Below, in pieces: positions 17,929 to 27,035 of a stretch of DNA of 64,000 nucleotides. Below the pieces are notes generated by a model. That model was not told the DNA's origin. It saw only the letters and a list, made by a program, of their open reading frames with translations, and did no database searches. Origin of the DNA: Acidovorax sp. NB1 (GTDB taxonomy: Bacteria > Pseudomonadota > Gammaproteobacteria > Burkholderiales > Burkholderiaceae_C); NCBI RefSeq assembly GCF_005405905.1, contig NZ_BJHU01000013.1:186001-250000 (forward strand), in the 5' to 3' direction. Each line of letters begins with the position of its first letter. Position 1 is the first letter of the stretch. The position numbers and the translations under genes were made by a program.

Positions 17929-19116
17929 TCAGCTGTCCACCCCGCCGGCCTTGCGCTGGCGCGAGCCGTCTTCCAGGATGGTGTCGTCCGCCACCAGCTT
18001 GCCACTTTCGTCCCACTGCTTGCGTGCCGTGAGCCGGGTGCGCCCGCGTGCATCGGGGTCGGAGTACTGCTCTTCCAGCGCCAGGCGGCCGTTGTCGTGA
18101 AAGGCCTGCTGCGTGCCCACGGGCCACTGGTCGGCATTGAGCTGGTCGCGCCGCGCCAGCTTGCCGTCGTCCCGGTACATCTCGCGCAGCAGGCGGGCGT
18201 CCTTGCCGGTGCCGCTCCAGGCGCTGCGCTCGCGCACCGCGCCGTTCAGGTACCAGCGCTCCACCTGCACCTCGCGGCCTTCGGCAAAGCTGCGCTGCTC
18301 GATGAGCTGGCCCGAGGCGCCATAGCGCTTGGCGCTCAGCAAGTGGCCGCGGGTGTCCCGCAAGGTGCGTTCGTCGGGCGCGAAGACGCGTTCCTCGCGC
18401 AGCACGCTCTTGCCGCCTTCGGTGGTGAAGCCCTTGTGCACCCGTCGGCCATCCACCACCAGTTGCTGGGCAGAGACGGTGCCGTCGGCGGTCCATTCGG
18501 TGGCGTTCAGCAGCCGGCCCTGGTCGTAGCGCAGCTGGGCCGAGCGCGCACCGCTCTCGGCATAAAGCAGGGTGTCGGTGGCGCCGTCAAAACCGCAGAG
18601 TTTGCGGTCTTCAGGCAGCACGCTGGTGCGCGGGCACAGCAGGCGCGCTGGCTGGCCTTTGCTGGTGTACTCCACGTAAAAAAGCTCCTGGCCCTCGCCG
18701 TGGAAGGACACGCGCTCCACACGGCCGCTGGCGTCGAAGCGGCGCACCGCGCCCTGGGTGCGGCCGTTGTCGGCGGTTTCCTCGCGCCGCACCTGGCCGT
18801 TGGGCCAGAACTCCGCCACCCGGCCGTGGCTGTTGCCGCGGTCGTTCACCGTGCGTTCGCGCTGCAGGCGGCCGTCGCGGTCGAACATGCGCTCCTGGCC
18901 CATGAACTTGCCGTTTTGCAACTGCTGTTCACGCTGCACATGGCCGGTGTTCTCGTCGCGGCAGCGCACCAGGCCCGACTGGCCCGCCGTTTCAGCGCCA
19001 TTGGAAATGTTGATCGCCTTGCCATTCAATTCACAACGAATAATGGCCTCTGCGCGCGTTCCATAAGCACCAATAGCTATTAAAAATATAGCAATTGGGT
19101 GGAAGTGCTTTGCCAT
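17929..19116 (-). CDS. Secreted YwqK/MORN-repeat-like protein
   Basis: The 395-residue protein has an N-terminal signal peptide (MAKHFHPIAIFLIAIGAYG, cut near RAEA). The rest is a series of short beta-hairpin units such as YDQGRLLNATEWTADGTV and FWPNGQVRREETADNG, with the G-x-L/V-x-x-x-x-x-Y/F-x-x-G pattern of MORN/YwqK repeats. Some YwqK-family proteins act as antitoxins for secreted toxins; no toxin gene is visible here. It begins 2 bp after the RsmI-like gene on the same strand. The codons for most of the signal peptide match the dispersed repeat. Confidence 0.75.
   Translation of the reverse strand: MAKHFHPIAIFLIAIGAYGTRAEAIIRCELNGKAINISNGAETAGQSGLVRCRDENTGHVQREQQLQNGKFMGQERMFDRDGRLQRERTVNDRGNSHGRVAEFWPNGQVRREETADNGRTQGAVRRFDASGRVERVSFHGEGQELFYVEYTSKGQPARLLCPRTSVLPEDRKLCGFDGATDTLLYAESGARSAQLRYDQGRLLNATEWTADGTVSAQQLVVDGRRVHKGFTTEGGKSVLREERVFAPDERTLRDTRGHLLSAKRYGASGQLIEQRSFAEGREVQVERWYLNGAVRERSAWSGTGKDARLLREMYRDDGKLARRDQLNADQWPVGTQQAFHDNGRLALEEQYSDPDARGRTRLTARKQWDESGKLVADDTILEDGSRQRKAGGVDS
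19038..19095 (-). repeat. REP-like repeat copy forming a signal-peptide coding sequence
   Basis: In the gene's sense direction it reads AATTGCTATATTTTTAATAG, then CTATTGGTGCTTATGG, then CGCGCGCAGAGGCCATTATT. All blocks of the family (GCTAT inverted repeat, TAGCT, TTATGG, CGCGC, GGCCATT) are present in order. It encodes IAIFLIAIGAYG and adjoining residues. Confidence 0.75.
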
Positions 19117-19118
19117 GC

Positions 19119-19895
19119 TCAGCGGCCCAGTGCAAACACGACCGGGGTGCGGTTGTCGGGCGGTGCGGGTTGTTGGCGCCATTGCCGCACCAGCTGGCTG
19201 TGGATGCGTGCGTCGGGCAGCGTCAGCCCGCTGGCCAGCGCCAGCCGGGTGTGGGGCTGCAGTGTCTGCACCAGGGCCTGCCACAGGGCGGCGTTGCGGT
19301 ACGGGGTTTCGATGAAAAGCTGGGTCTGCCCCGTCTTGAGCGCCAGGCCCTCCAGCTCCTTGATGCGCTGGGTGCGCTCCTGGCTGTCCTGGGGCAGGTA
19401 GCCCACAAAGGCGAAGTTCTGTCCGTTCAGCCCGCTGGCCGCCAGGGCCAGCAGCAGAGAGACCGGGCCGACCAGGGGAACCACCGGGATGCCAAGGTCA
19501 TGCGCAGCGCGCACCACGGACGAGCCGGGGTCGGCCACAGCGGGCATGCCCGCCTCGCTGACCAGGCCGATGTCGTGCCCGTTCAGTGCTGCGGCCAACA
19601 GCGGGCGCGCGTCGAACGGGGCCGAGCCTTTGTCGCCGTGGTCGCCTTTTTTGTGGACTTCGCGTGGCAACTCGGTGATCTGCTGTTGCTGCAGGGAGGC
19701 TGCCAGGGGATGAAGGGCGTCAATGCGCTTGAGGTATGCGCGTGTGCTCTTGGCGTTTTCGCAGACCCAGTGGGTCAGGCGTGCGGCCGTCTGCAGGGTG
19801 GCCGAGGGCAGGGCGTCCTGCAGCGGGGCCTGGGTGTCGCAGCCAAAGTCGAGGGGGGCTGGAACCAGGTACAGCGTGCCGGTTTTCGCGCTCAT
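19119..19895 (-). CDS. RsmI-like SAM-dependent methyltransferase (tetrapyrrole methylase fold)
   Basis: The 258-residue protein belongs to the tetrapyrrole (corrin/porphyrin) methylase superfamily. GLVSEAGMPAVADPGSSVVR is the RsmI-type SAM-binding signature and VPLVGPVSLLLALAASGLNG the next core motif. It differs from classic RsmI (16S rRNA C1402 2'-O-methylase) in its N-terminus and in an inserted segment (about 75-95), so it is probably a paralogue. The ATG overlaps the maf stop (ATGA). Target RNA or other substrate is unknown. Confidence 0.82.
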   Translation of the reverse strand: MSAKTGTLYLVPAPLDFGCDTQAPLQDALPSATLQTAARLTHWVCENAKSTRAYLKRIDALHPLAASLQQQQITELPREVHKKGDHGDKGSAPFDARPLLAAALNGHDIGLVSEAGMPAVADPGSSVVRAAHDLGIPVVPLVGPVSLLLALAASGLNGQNFAFVGYLPQDSQERTQRIKELEGLALKTGQTQLFIETPYRNAALWQALVQTLQPHTRLALASGLTLPDARIHSQLVRQWRQQPAPPDNRTPVVFALGR

Positions 19896-20491
19896 GGCAG
19901 CACCAGCCCTGCAGCGCGCAGCATGCGGCAGGTGCGGATCAGCGGCAGGCCGATGAGCGCTGTGGGGTCGTCGCTGTGGATGGCGTCGAGCAGGGCGATG
20001 CCCAGGCCTTCGCTTTTGGCGCTGCCTGCGCAGTCATAGGGCTGTTCGGCGCGCAGGTAGCGCTCGATTTCTTCGTCGGACAGGTCGCGGAACTTCACCT
20101 CCACCGGGGCGAGGTCTGCTTGCTCAAAGCCGGTGGCGGCGCACACCACGGCCAGCGCGGTCTGGAACACCACGGTCTGGCCGCGCATCTGGCGCAACTG
20201 CTGCACGGCGCGCTCATGCTGGCCCGGCTTGCCCAGCGGCTCACCGGCCAGGTCGGCCACCTGGTCGGAGCCAATCACCACGGCCTCGGGGTGTTGTTGC
20301 GCCACGGCGTGTGCCTTGGCCAGCGCCAGGCGCAGGGCCAGCGCACGCGGCGCTTCGCCGGGCAGGGGGGTTTCGTCCACATCCGGGGCCACCACGGCAA
20401 AAGGCAGGTTCAGCCGCTCTAGCAATTCACGCCGGTAGCGCGAGGTGGAGCCCAATACCAGAGGGCGCTGCAGGGAGGGGGATTGATGCAT
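19892..20491 (-). CDS. maf: Maf-family nucleotide pyrophosphatase (YceF type)
   Basis: The 199-residue protein has the Maf signatures LVLGSTSRYRRELLERL, PDVDETPLPGE, VIGSDQVADLAGEPLGKPG and YDCAGSAKSEGLGIALLD. The YceF branch hydrolyses 7-methyl-GTP and other modified nucleotides. It is divergent from yceD with only 25 bp between start codons, a synteny (maf next to yceD-rpmF-plsX) found in many proteobacteria. Confidence 0.93.
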   Translation of the reverse strand: MHQSPSLQRPLVLGSTSRYRRELLERLNLPFAVVAPDVDETPLPGEAPRALALRLALAKAHAVAQQHPEAVVIGSDQVADLAGEPLGKPGQHERAVQQLRQMRGQTVVFQTALAVVCAATGFEQADLAPVEVKFRDLSDEEIERYLRAEQPYDCAGSAKSEGLGIALLDAIHSDDPTALIGLPLIRTCRMLRAAGLVLP

Positions 20492-20510
20492 GCGCCGATT
20501 CTCTTACACT
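20483..20510 (+). promoter_or_regulatory. Sigma-70-type promoter of yceD
   Basis: TTGATG (20483-20488) and TACACT (20505-20510) are 16 bp apart. Start of transcription would fall 6-8 bp past TACACT, essentially at the ATG (20517). This predicts a leaderless or nearly leaderless mRNA. The element overlaps the maf start codon. Confidence 0.5.
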
Positions 20511-20516
20511 GCCGCC

Positions 20517-21065
20517 ATGACCAAGGAATTCTCCCCGCAGCGCCTGGACGTGAAAGCCTTTGCACAGGCGGGCGGACGGCTGGCGGGCCACGACTCGCTG
20601 CTGAAGTACGAACGGCTGGCCCAGGAGGCCAAGGGCCTGCACCCGGACCTCCTGGTGGACTGGGAGGCGGTGGGCGAAGTGCGTACCGCGCTGGGGGGCA
20701 TGGGGCAGGTGTGGCTGCACATCAAGGTGCGCGCAAGTTTCCCCATGGAGTGCCAGCGCTGCATGACCCCCGTGGACGTGCCGCTGGAGGTGGACCGCGA
20801 GTTCCGTTTTGTGGCCGATGAGGCCACGGCCGAGGCCCTGGACGACGAGAGCGAGGAAGACCTGCTCGCCCTGAGCCGCGAATTTGACCTGCACGAACTC
20901 ATCGAGGACGAGCTGCTGATGGCCTTGCCCGTGGTGCCCAAACACGACGAGTGCCCCACGGCCGTGCCGCTGGCGTCTTCCGACGAGGATTTCGAAGAAG
21001 CCAACGCCGAAAAGCCCAACCCCTTTGCCGCGCTTGCCGGGCTGCGCAAGGACCCCAAGGGGTGA
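20517..21065 (+). CDS. yceD: DUF177 / YceD family protein
   Basis: The 182-residue protein is a YceD homologue with the conserved FPMECQRCMTPVDVPL segment, where the two cysteines lie, followed by acidic ADEATAEALDDESEEDLLAL. YceD (Orf130-like) proteins are linked to 23S rRNA handling or ribosome assembly, and the gene nearly always precedes rpmF. An in-frame ATG at 20490 would need the promoter placed elsewhere. Confidence 0.88.
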   Translation: MTKEFSPQRLDVKAFAQAGGRLAGHDSLLKYERLAQEAKGLHPDLLVDWEAVGEVRTALGGMGQVWLHIKVRASFPMECQRCMTPVDVPLEVDREFRFVADEATAEALDDESEEDLLALSREFDLHELIEDELLMALPVVPKHDECPTAVPLASSDEDFEEANAEKPNPFAALAGLRKDPKG

Positions 21066-21091
21066 TTGGCTGACCCAAAAATCATTTGGGT

Positions 21092-21097
21092 TATAAT
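21092..21097 (+). promoter_or_regulatory. -10 element upstream of rpmF
   Basis: A perfect TATAAT lies 79 bp before the rpmF start. No good TTGACA match lies at 16-18 bp, so strength depends on other contacts. It would transcribe rpmF with an untranslated leader of about 70 bases. Confidence 0.5.
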
Positions 21098-21175
21098 CGT
21101 GGGCTTCACGCGAATCCCATCGTGTCTTTTGGGCTGATCGCGTTTTTACCAACCTACTCAAGATCAGGAGCCATC

Positions 21176-21358
21176 ATGGCCGTTCAGCAAAACAAAAAGT
21201 CCCCTTCCAAGCGCGGCATGCACCGCTCGCACAATGCCCTGAACGTGCCAGGCATTGCTGTGGAACCCACCACCGGTGAAACGCACCTGCGTCACCACAT
21301 CAGCCCCAACGGTTTCTACCGTGGCCGTCAGGTGCTGAAAAACAAGTCTGAAGCCTGA
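21176..21358 (+). CDS. rpmF: 50S ribosomal protein L32
   Basis: The 60-residue protein starts [20 protein letters not shown], the L32 signature, and ends in a basic helix. The ribosome site CAGGAG is 6 bases from the ATG. A rho-independent terminator follows, so part of the transcription stops before plsX. Confidence 0.97.
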   Translation: MAVQQNKKSPSKRGMHRSHNALNVPGIAVEPTTGETHLRHHISPNGFYRGRQVLKNKSEA

Positions 21359-21373
21359 TTTCAGCCTCCACCA

Positions 21374-21412
21374 AGGCCCGCAACTACTTTGCGTAGTGCG
21401 GGCCTTTGTTTT
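21374..21412 (+). terminator. Rho-independent terminator after rpmF
   Basis: A 9-bp stem (AGGCCCGCA with TGCGGGCCT) and a 14-base loop are followed by TTGTTTT. It lies between rpmF and plsX, and probably sets high rpmF output against lower fab gene output. Confidence 0.85.
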
Positions 21413-21462
21413 GACCGTCGTATTTTTCTTCCGGCCCCATCCGTTGGTCGGACAAGTCGCCC

Positions 21463-22515
21463 ATGATCACACTGGCTGTTGACTGCATGGGGGGCGACCA
21501 TGGCCCCCGCGTCACGCTCGCGGCGTGCCGCCAGTTTCTCGAACACCACCCCGACGCCCGCCTGCTGCTTGTGGGGCTGCCCGACAGCCTGCAAGCATTT
21601 GCGCACGACCGCGCCGTCATCGTCCCGGCCTCCGAGGTGGTGGCCATGGACGATCCGGTGGAGGTGGCGTTGCGCAAGAAGAAGGACTCTTCGATGCGTG
21701 TGGCCATCCAGCAGGTCAAGGATGGCGCGGCGGCGGCGGCTGTCTCTGCGGGCAACACCGGCGCTTTGATGGCCATTGCCCGTTATCTGCTTAAAACACT
21801 GGATGGCATTGACCGCCCCGCCATTGCCACCCAGTTGCCCAATGCCACGGGCGGCGCCACCACGGTGCTGGACCTGGGGGCCAATGTGGACTGCTCAGCC
21901 GAGCATCTGCTGCAGTTCGCGGTGATGGGCTCGGCCCTGGTGTCGGTCCTTCAGGAGGGGGGTGAGCCCACGGTGGGTTTGCTGAACATCGGCGAAGAGG
22001 TCATCAAAGGCAGCGAAGTCATCAAAAAAGCGGGTGAACTGCTGCGATCTGCCGCCAAGTCTGGCGATTTGAACTTTTTTGGCAATGTTGAGGGCAACGA
22101 CATTTTCAAAGGCACCGTGGACATCGTGGTGTGTGACGGTTTTGTGGGCAATGTGGCACTCAAGGCCAGCGAAGGTGTGGCCTCGATGATCATCGGTGCG
22201 CTCAAGACCGAGTTCTCGCGCCACATCTTTACGAAAATGGCTGCGATCATCGCTTATCCGATTCTAAAAGCGCTCATGAAGCGCATGGACTACCGTCGGT
22301 ACAACGGCGCAGCCCTGCTGGGCCTGCGCGGACTGGTGTTCAAGAGCCATGGATCGGCCGACGCCATGGCCTTCGAGCAGGCTTTGAACCGGGCGTATGA
22401 TGCAGCCCGCAACAACCTGCTCGACCGTGTCCGGACCCGGATTGCGCATGCGGCGCCGCTTTTGGTGCCTGCAGATGCCCAGCCCCAGCCTGGCGTTGCG
22501 GCGACCGCACAATAA
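21463..22515 (+). CDS. plsX: Phosphate acyltransferase PlsX
   Basis: The 350-residue protein has [15 protein letters not shown] at the start, [20 protein letters not shown], and [15 protein letters not shown], all PlsX motifs. It makes acyl-phosphate from acyl-ACP for phospholipid synthesis. The stop codon overlaps the fabH start by one base. Confidence 0.96.
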   Translation: MITLAVDCMGGDHGPRVTLAACRQFLEHHPDARLLLVGLPDSLQAFAHDRAVIVPASEVVAMDDPVEVALRKKKDSSMRVAIQQVKDGAAAAAVSAGNTGALMAIARYLLKTLDGIDRPAIATQLPNATGGATTVLDLGANVDCSAEHLLQFAVMGSALVSVLQEGGEPTVGLLNIGEEVIKGSEVIKKAGELLRSAAKSGDLNFFGNVEGNDIFKGTVDIVVCDGFVGNVALKASEGVASMIIGALKTEFSRHIFTKMAAIIAYPILKALMKRMDYRRYNGAALLGLRGLVFKSHGSADAMAFEQALNRAYDAARNNLLDRVRTRIAHAAPLLVPADAQPQPGVAATAQ

Positions 22516-23492
22516 TGAGACGTTATTCCCGCATTACCGGCACCGGCAGCTGCCTGCCCCCCCGCCGGTTGACCAACGCCGATCTGGTGGCCGAACTGGG
22601 CCAACGCGGCATCGAAACCTCGGACGAATGGATTGTGGAGCGCACTGGTATCCGGGCGCGCCACTTTGCGGCCCCCGATGTGGCCAGCAGTGATCTGGGT
22701 GTGGAGGCGGCTCGCCATGCCCTGCAGGCGGCCGGTTTGCAGCCGACGGACATCGACCTGATCATCGTGGCCACGTCCACGCCCGACATGGTGTTCCCCT
22801 CCACCGCCTGTATCTTGCAGAACAAGCTGGGGGCCAATGGCTGCCCTGCGTTCGACGTGCAGGCGGTCTGCAGCGGCTTTGTGTACGCGCTGTCAGTGGC
22901 GGACGCCATGATCCAGACGGGGGCGGCCAGCCGTGCGTTGGTGATCGGTGCCGAGGTTTTCAGCCGCATCCTGGACTTCAATGACCGCACCACCTGCGTG
23001 CTGTTTGGTGATGGCGCTGGTGCGGTGGTGCTGGAGGCGTCGGAGACGCCCGGCATTCTGTCGAGCGACCTGCACGCTGACGGCAAGCATGTGGGCATCC
23101 TGTGTGTGCCAGGCAATGTGTCGGGTGGCCAGGTGCTGGGGGATCCCCTCCTCAAGATGGATGGGCAGGCGGTTTTCAAGTTGGCAGTGGGGGTGCTGGA
23201 AAAGGCCGCCCACGCCGCGCTGGCTAAGGCCGGGCTGACCGAGGCCGATATCGACTGGCTGATTCCGCACCAGGCCAACATCCGCATCATGCAGGGCACG
23301 GCCCGCAAGCTGAAGCTGTCCATGGACAAGGTGGTGGTCACGGTGGATCAGCATGGCAACACGTCTGCGGCGTCCATTCCGCTGGCGCTCGACCACGCGG
23401 TGCGTTCCGGCCAGGTCAAAAAGGATGAGACCCTGCTGCTGGAGGGGGTGGGTGGTGGCTTCACTTGGGGTGCCGTGCTCCTGAAGTTGTAG
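22515..23492 (+). CDS. fabH: 3-oxoacyl-ACP synthase III
   Basis: The 325-residue protein has the nucleophile C119 ([13 protein letters not shown]), the histidine in [10 protein letters not shown] and the asparagine in [12 protein letters not shown]. It condenses acetyl-CoA with malonyl-ACP to start fatty-acid synthesis. The start overlaps the plsX stop. Its stop codon TAG is the first part of a TAGCTAT repeat core. Confidence 0.96.
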   Translation: MRRYSRITGTGSCLPPRRLTNADLVAELGQRGIETSDEWIVERTGIRARHFAAPDVASSDLGVEAARHALQAAGLQPTDIDLIIVATSTPDMVFPSTACILQNKLGANGCPAFDVQAVCSGFVYALSVADAMIQTGAASRALVIGAEVFSRILDFNDRTTCVLFGDGAGAVVLEASETPGILSSDLHADGKHVGILCVPGNVSGGQVLGDPLLKMDGQAVFKLAVGVLEKAAHAALAKAGLTEADIDWLIPHQANIRIMQGTARKLKLSMDKVVVTVDQHGNTSAASIPLALDHAVRSGQVKKDETLLLEGVGGGFTWGAVLLKL

Positions 23493-23539
23493 CTATAAAT
23501 CCAATATGGGCAGGCGGTAGCGCCCAATTTCTCTCAAAC
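23477..23539 (+). repeat. REP-like repeat copy at the fabH stop codon
   Basis: The copy reads GAAGTTGTAGCTATAAATCC, then GGGCAGGCGGTAGCGCCCAA, then TTTCTCTCAAA. The TAG of the core is the fabH stop codon. It fills the whole 60-bp gap before fabD. Confidence 0.75.
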
Positions 23540-23552
23540 TTCTGGATTTTTC

Positions 23553-24503
23553 ATGACGTCTTTTGCATTTGTCTTTCCCGGACAAGGCTCACAGTCCGTG
23601 GGCATGCTCGATGGTTGGGGCGACCACCCCGTGGTGGCGCAGACCCTGCAGGAAGCATCGGATGCCTTGGGTGAAGATGTGGGCGCCCTGATCAAAGAGG
23701 GCCCCAAGGAGGCGCTGGCGCTGACCACCAACACCCAGCCTGTGATGCTGGTGGCGGGTGTGGCGGCTTGGCGTGTCTGGCGTGCCGAGGGGGGCGCGGC
23801 CCCGGTGGCGTTGGCTGGGCATTCGCTCGGTGAGTATTCGGCCCTGGTGGCTGCGGGTGTCCTGACGCTGGCGCAGGCGGCTCCGCTGGTGCGACTGCGC
23901 GCTGCGGCCATGCAAGAGGCCGTGCCGGTGGGCACCGGCGCCATGGCAGCCATCCTGGGCATGGAGGCCTCCAAGGTCATCGCCGGGTGTGCCGAGGCGC
24001 TGGCATCGTTCGGGCCCGGCACCGCCGAGGTGGTCGAGGCTGTTAATTTCAACGACCCGATCCAGACCGTGATTGCTGGCACCAAGGCGGGCGTGGACAA
24101 AGCATGTGAAGTGCTCAAGGCTGCGGGTGCCAAGCGCGCGCTGCTGTTGCCGGTGTCGGCGCCTTTCCACTCCAGCCTGATGAAGCCTGCAGCCGAAAAG
24201 CTGCGCGTGGCCCTGGCCGACGTTGCTTTGGCTGCGCCGCAGATTCCGGTGGTCAACAACGTGGACGTGGCGGTGCAGCAGGGCGCCGAAGCCATTCGCG
24301 ATGCGCTCTACCGCCAGGCCTTTGGTCCGGTGCGCTGGGTGGAGTGCGTGCAAGCGCTCAAAGGCCGTGGCGTGACCCACATCATTGAAAGTGGCCCTGG
24401 CAAGGTATTGGCAGGCCTCACCAAACGCATCGACCCCGAACTGGTCGGCGCTGCATTGTTTGACTCGGCCACGCTGGCCGAAACCCGGGAGTTGTTGGCA
24501 TGA
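23553..24503 (+). CDS. fabD: Malonyl-CoA:ACP transacylase
   Basis: The 316-residue protein has the N-terminal FPGQGSQSVGML motif, the serine nucleophile S91 in AGHSLGEYSALVAAG and the histidine in VSAPFHSSLM. It loads malonyl groups on ACP. Its end overlaps the fabG start (ATGA). Confidence 0.96.
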   Translation: MTSFAFVFPGQGSQSVGMLDGWGDHPVVAQTLQEASDALGEDVGALIKEGPKEALALTTNTQPVMLVAGVAAWRVWRAEGGAAPVALAGHSLGEYSALVAAGVLTLAQAAPLVRLRAAAMQEAVPVGTGAMAAILGMEASKVIAGCAEALASFGPGTAEVVEAVNFNDPIQTVIAGTKAGVDKACEVLKAAGAKRALLLPVSAPFHSSLMKPAAEKLRVALADVALAAPQIPVVNNVDVAVQQGAEAIRDALYRQAFGPVRWVECVQALKGRGVTHIIESGPGKVLAGLTKRIDPELVGAALFDSATLAETRELLA

Positions 24504-25258
24504 CGGAATCGACCCAGACGGCAGTACAGGCAGCGCAGGTGGCGCTGGTGACCGGCGCATCGCGCGGCATTGGCGCGGCGATTGCCTTGGAGCTGGCTGT
24601 GCGTGGCTACCAGGTCGTGGGTACGGCCACCACGGACGAGGGCGCTGGGCGGATCAGCCAGGCGTTGTCGGCCTACCCAGGTTGCCGTGGTGCGAACCTC
24701 AATGTGAACGACGCTGCGGCTGTCGAGGCGCTGATGGATGCCATTGTGAAGCAGCAGGGCGGCCTGCATGTGCTTGTGAACAACGCTGGCATCACGCGCG
24801 ACACCCTGGCCATGCGCATGAAGGACGACGACTGGGATGCGGTGCTCGACACCAACCTCAAGGCCGTGTTCCGCATGAGCCGTGCGGCCATCCGCCCGAT
24901 GATGAAGCAGCGTTTTGGCCGCATCATCAGCATCACCAGTGTGGTGGGTGCATCGGGCAATCCGGGTCAGGCCAACTATGCGGCGGCCAAGGCTGGCGTG
25001 GCCGGCATGACGCGCGCACTGGCCCGTGAACTGGGCAGCCGCAACATCACCGTGAACTGCGTGGCGCCGGGTTTCATCGAGACCGACATGACCTCCGTGC
25101 TGCCCGAAGACCAGCAAAAAGCACTCAATGCACAGATCCCGCTGGGCCACATGGGCAAGACAGCGGACATCGCACACGCCGTGGCATACCTCGCCTCGCG
25201 CGAGGCTGGCTATGTGACGGGGCAGGAGTTGCACGTCAATGGCGGCATGTACATGTAA
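24500..25258 (+). CDS. fabG: 3-oxoacyl-ACP reductase
   Basis: The 252-residue SDR enzyme has the NADP-binding TGASRGIGAAIA, the NNAG motif (VNNAGITRD), the catalytic serine in ISITSVVGASG and the YAAAKAG tyrosine/lysine pair. It reduces the keto group in each elongation cycle. It begins 7 residues later than many FabG proteins because of a short Gln/Ala lead. Confidence 0.96.
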   Translation: MTESTQTAVQAAQVALVTGASRGIGAAIALELAVRGYQVVGTATTDEGAGRISQALSAYPGCRGANLNVNDAAAVEALMDAIVKQQGGLHVLVNNAGITRDTLAMRMKDDDWDAVLDTNLKAVFRMSRAAIRPMMKQRFGRIISITSVVGASGNPGQANYAAAKAGVAGMTRALARELGSRNITVNCVAPGFIETDMTSVLPEDQQKALNAQIPLGHMGKTADIAHAVAYLASREAGYVTGQELHVNGGMYM

Positions 25259-25325
25259 TTGAGACAAGTTAACGCCGGTTCATCCGGACGGCGGGTCGTT
25301 TAGGGGCTTCTCCTTAAGCGGCTAG

Positions 25326-25601
<276 letters not shown>

Positions 25602-25648
25602 GCGGCGCCCTGCGCCTGACTCAAGCGATCAGCAGAAGGTTTTTACGC

Positions 25649-26893
25649 ATGAGCCGTCGTCGCGTTGTCGTGACCGGCCTGGGTTGCGTCAGCCCCGTGG
25701 GTAACACGGTGGCCGATTCCTGGGCCAACCTCCTTGCCGGCAAGTCCGGCATTGATCTCATCACCAAGTTCGACGCGTCGAACTTCGCCTGCAGGATTGC
25801 AGGAGAGGTCAAAGGTCTTGACCTGGAGTCGTACATCAGCGCCAAGGATGCGCGCGCGATGGACACCTTCATCCACTTCGGCATTGCCGCTGCTGCACAG
25901 GCTGTGCAGGATGCTGGCTTGCCCACGGGCGAAGCGCTCAGTGACGAGTTCGCCACGCGCATTGCCTGCGTGATCGGCTCTGGCATTGGTGGCCTCCCGC
26001 TGATCGAAGACACCCATGCGGAACTGGCCAGTCGTGGACCACGGCGTATCACGCCGTTTTTTGTACCCGCGTCCATCATCAATATGGTGGCCGGCCATGT
26101 GTCCATGCGCTTTGGCTTCAAGGGGCCGAATCTGGCTGTGGTGACTGCCTGTACAACGGGCTTGCACTGCATCGGAGAAGCGGGCCGCATGATCGAATAC
26201 GGCGACGCGGATGTGGTGGTGGCCGGTGGCACGGAGTCCACGGTCTCGCCGCTGGGCATTGGTGGCTTTGCGGCCATGCGTGCCTTGTCCACCCGCAATG
26301 ACGATCCCCAAACTGCCTCCCGCCCCTGGGACAAGGACCGCGACGGTTTTGTGCTGGGCGAAGGCGCTGGCGTGATGGTGCTCGAAGAGTACGAACACGC
26401 CAAGGCCCGTGGCGCCAAGATTTACGCCGAGCTCAGTGGCTTTGGCATGAGCGCGGATGCGGGCCACATGACCGCCCCGAATATGGACGGCCCCCGCCGC
26501 GCCATGCTCAGCGCCTTGCGCAATGCGGGTATCAATGCCGACCAGGTGGATTACCTGAATGCGCACGGCACGTCTACTCCGCTGGGCGATATCAACGAGA
26601 CCAACGCCATCAAGGCGGCCTTGGGTGCACATGCCTACAAGACCGTCGTCAGCTCCACCAAATCCATGACGGGCCATCTGCTCGGTGGTGCCGGGGGGAT
26701 TGAAAGTGTTTTCACTGTGCTGGCCTTGCACGAACAGAAGGTGCCTCCCACCATCAATCTGTTCAACCAGGACCCCGAGTGCGATCTGGACTACTGCGCC
26801 AACACGGCGCGTGACATGAAGATCGACGTGGCCGTCAAGAACAACTTCGGTTTTGGCGGCACCAACGGGACGCTGGTTTTCAAGCGTATCTGA
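25649..26893 (+). CDS. fabF: 3-oxoacyl-ACP synthase II
   Basis: The 414-residue protein has the catalytic C168 ([18 protein letters not shown]) and two histidines in [12 protein letters not shown] and [13 protein letters not shown]. It elongates acyl-ACP, including the unsaturated branch. The ribosome site AGAAGG lies upstream. It ends the fatty-acid operon and is followed by a terminator. Confidence 0.97.
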   Translation: MSRRRVVVTGLGCVSPVGNTVADSWANLLAGKSGIDLITKFDASNFACRIAGEVKGLDLESYISAKDARAMDTFIHFGIAAAAQAVQDAGLPTGEALSDEFATRIACVIGSGIGGLPLIEDTHAELASRGPRRITPFFVPASIINMVAGHVSMRFGFKGPNLAVVTACTTGLHCIGEAGRMIEYGDADVVVAGGTESTVSPLGIGGFAAMRALSTRNDDPQTASRPWDKDRDGFVLGEGAGVMVLEEYEHAKARGAKIYAELSGFGMSADAGHMTAPNMDGPRRAMLSALRNAGINADQVDYLNAHGTSTPLGDINETNAIKAALGAHAYKTVVSSTKSMTGHLLGGAGGIESVFTVLALHEQKVPPTINLFNQDPECDLDYCANTARDMKIDVAVKNNFGFGGTNGTLVFKRI

Positions 26894-26949
26894 TCCCTTT
26901 GGCTGCTTGCTCCATCGCGGCGTGTATGCCCGTGGACTGCCATTGCGAA

Positions 26950-27009
26950 ACACCCCAGGTGCCCATCCCCTGCTTGGCAGGGCGATGGGTGTTTGCCGGG
27001 TGTTTTTTT
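26950..27009 (+). terminator. Structured terminator after the fab operon
   Basis: A nested hairpin (CCCTGC-TTG-GCAGGG inside CCATC/GATGG, with an outer ACACCC/GGGTGT pair) is followed by seven T residues. It lies between fabF and the start of the envelope-stress block. Confidence 0.8.
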
Positions 27010-27035
27010 GTTGGCTCGCTGGCGGTGCTTTTCCC

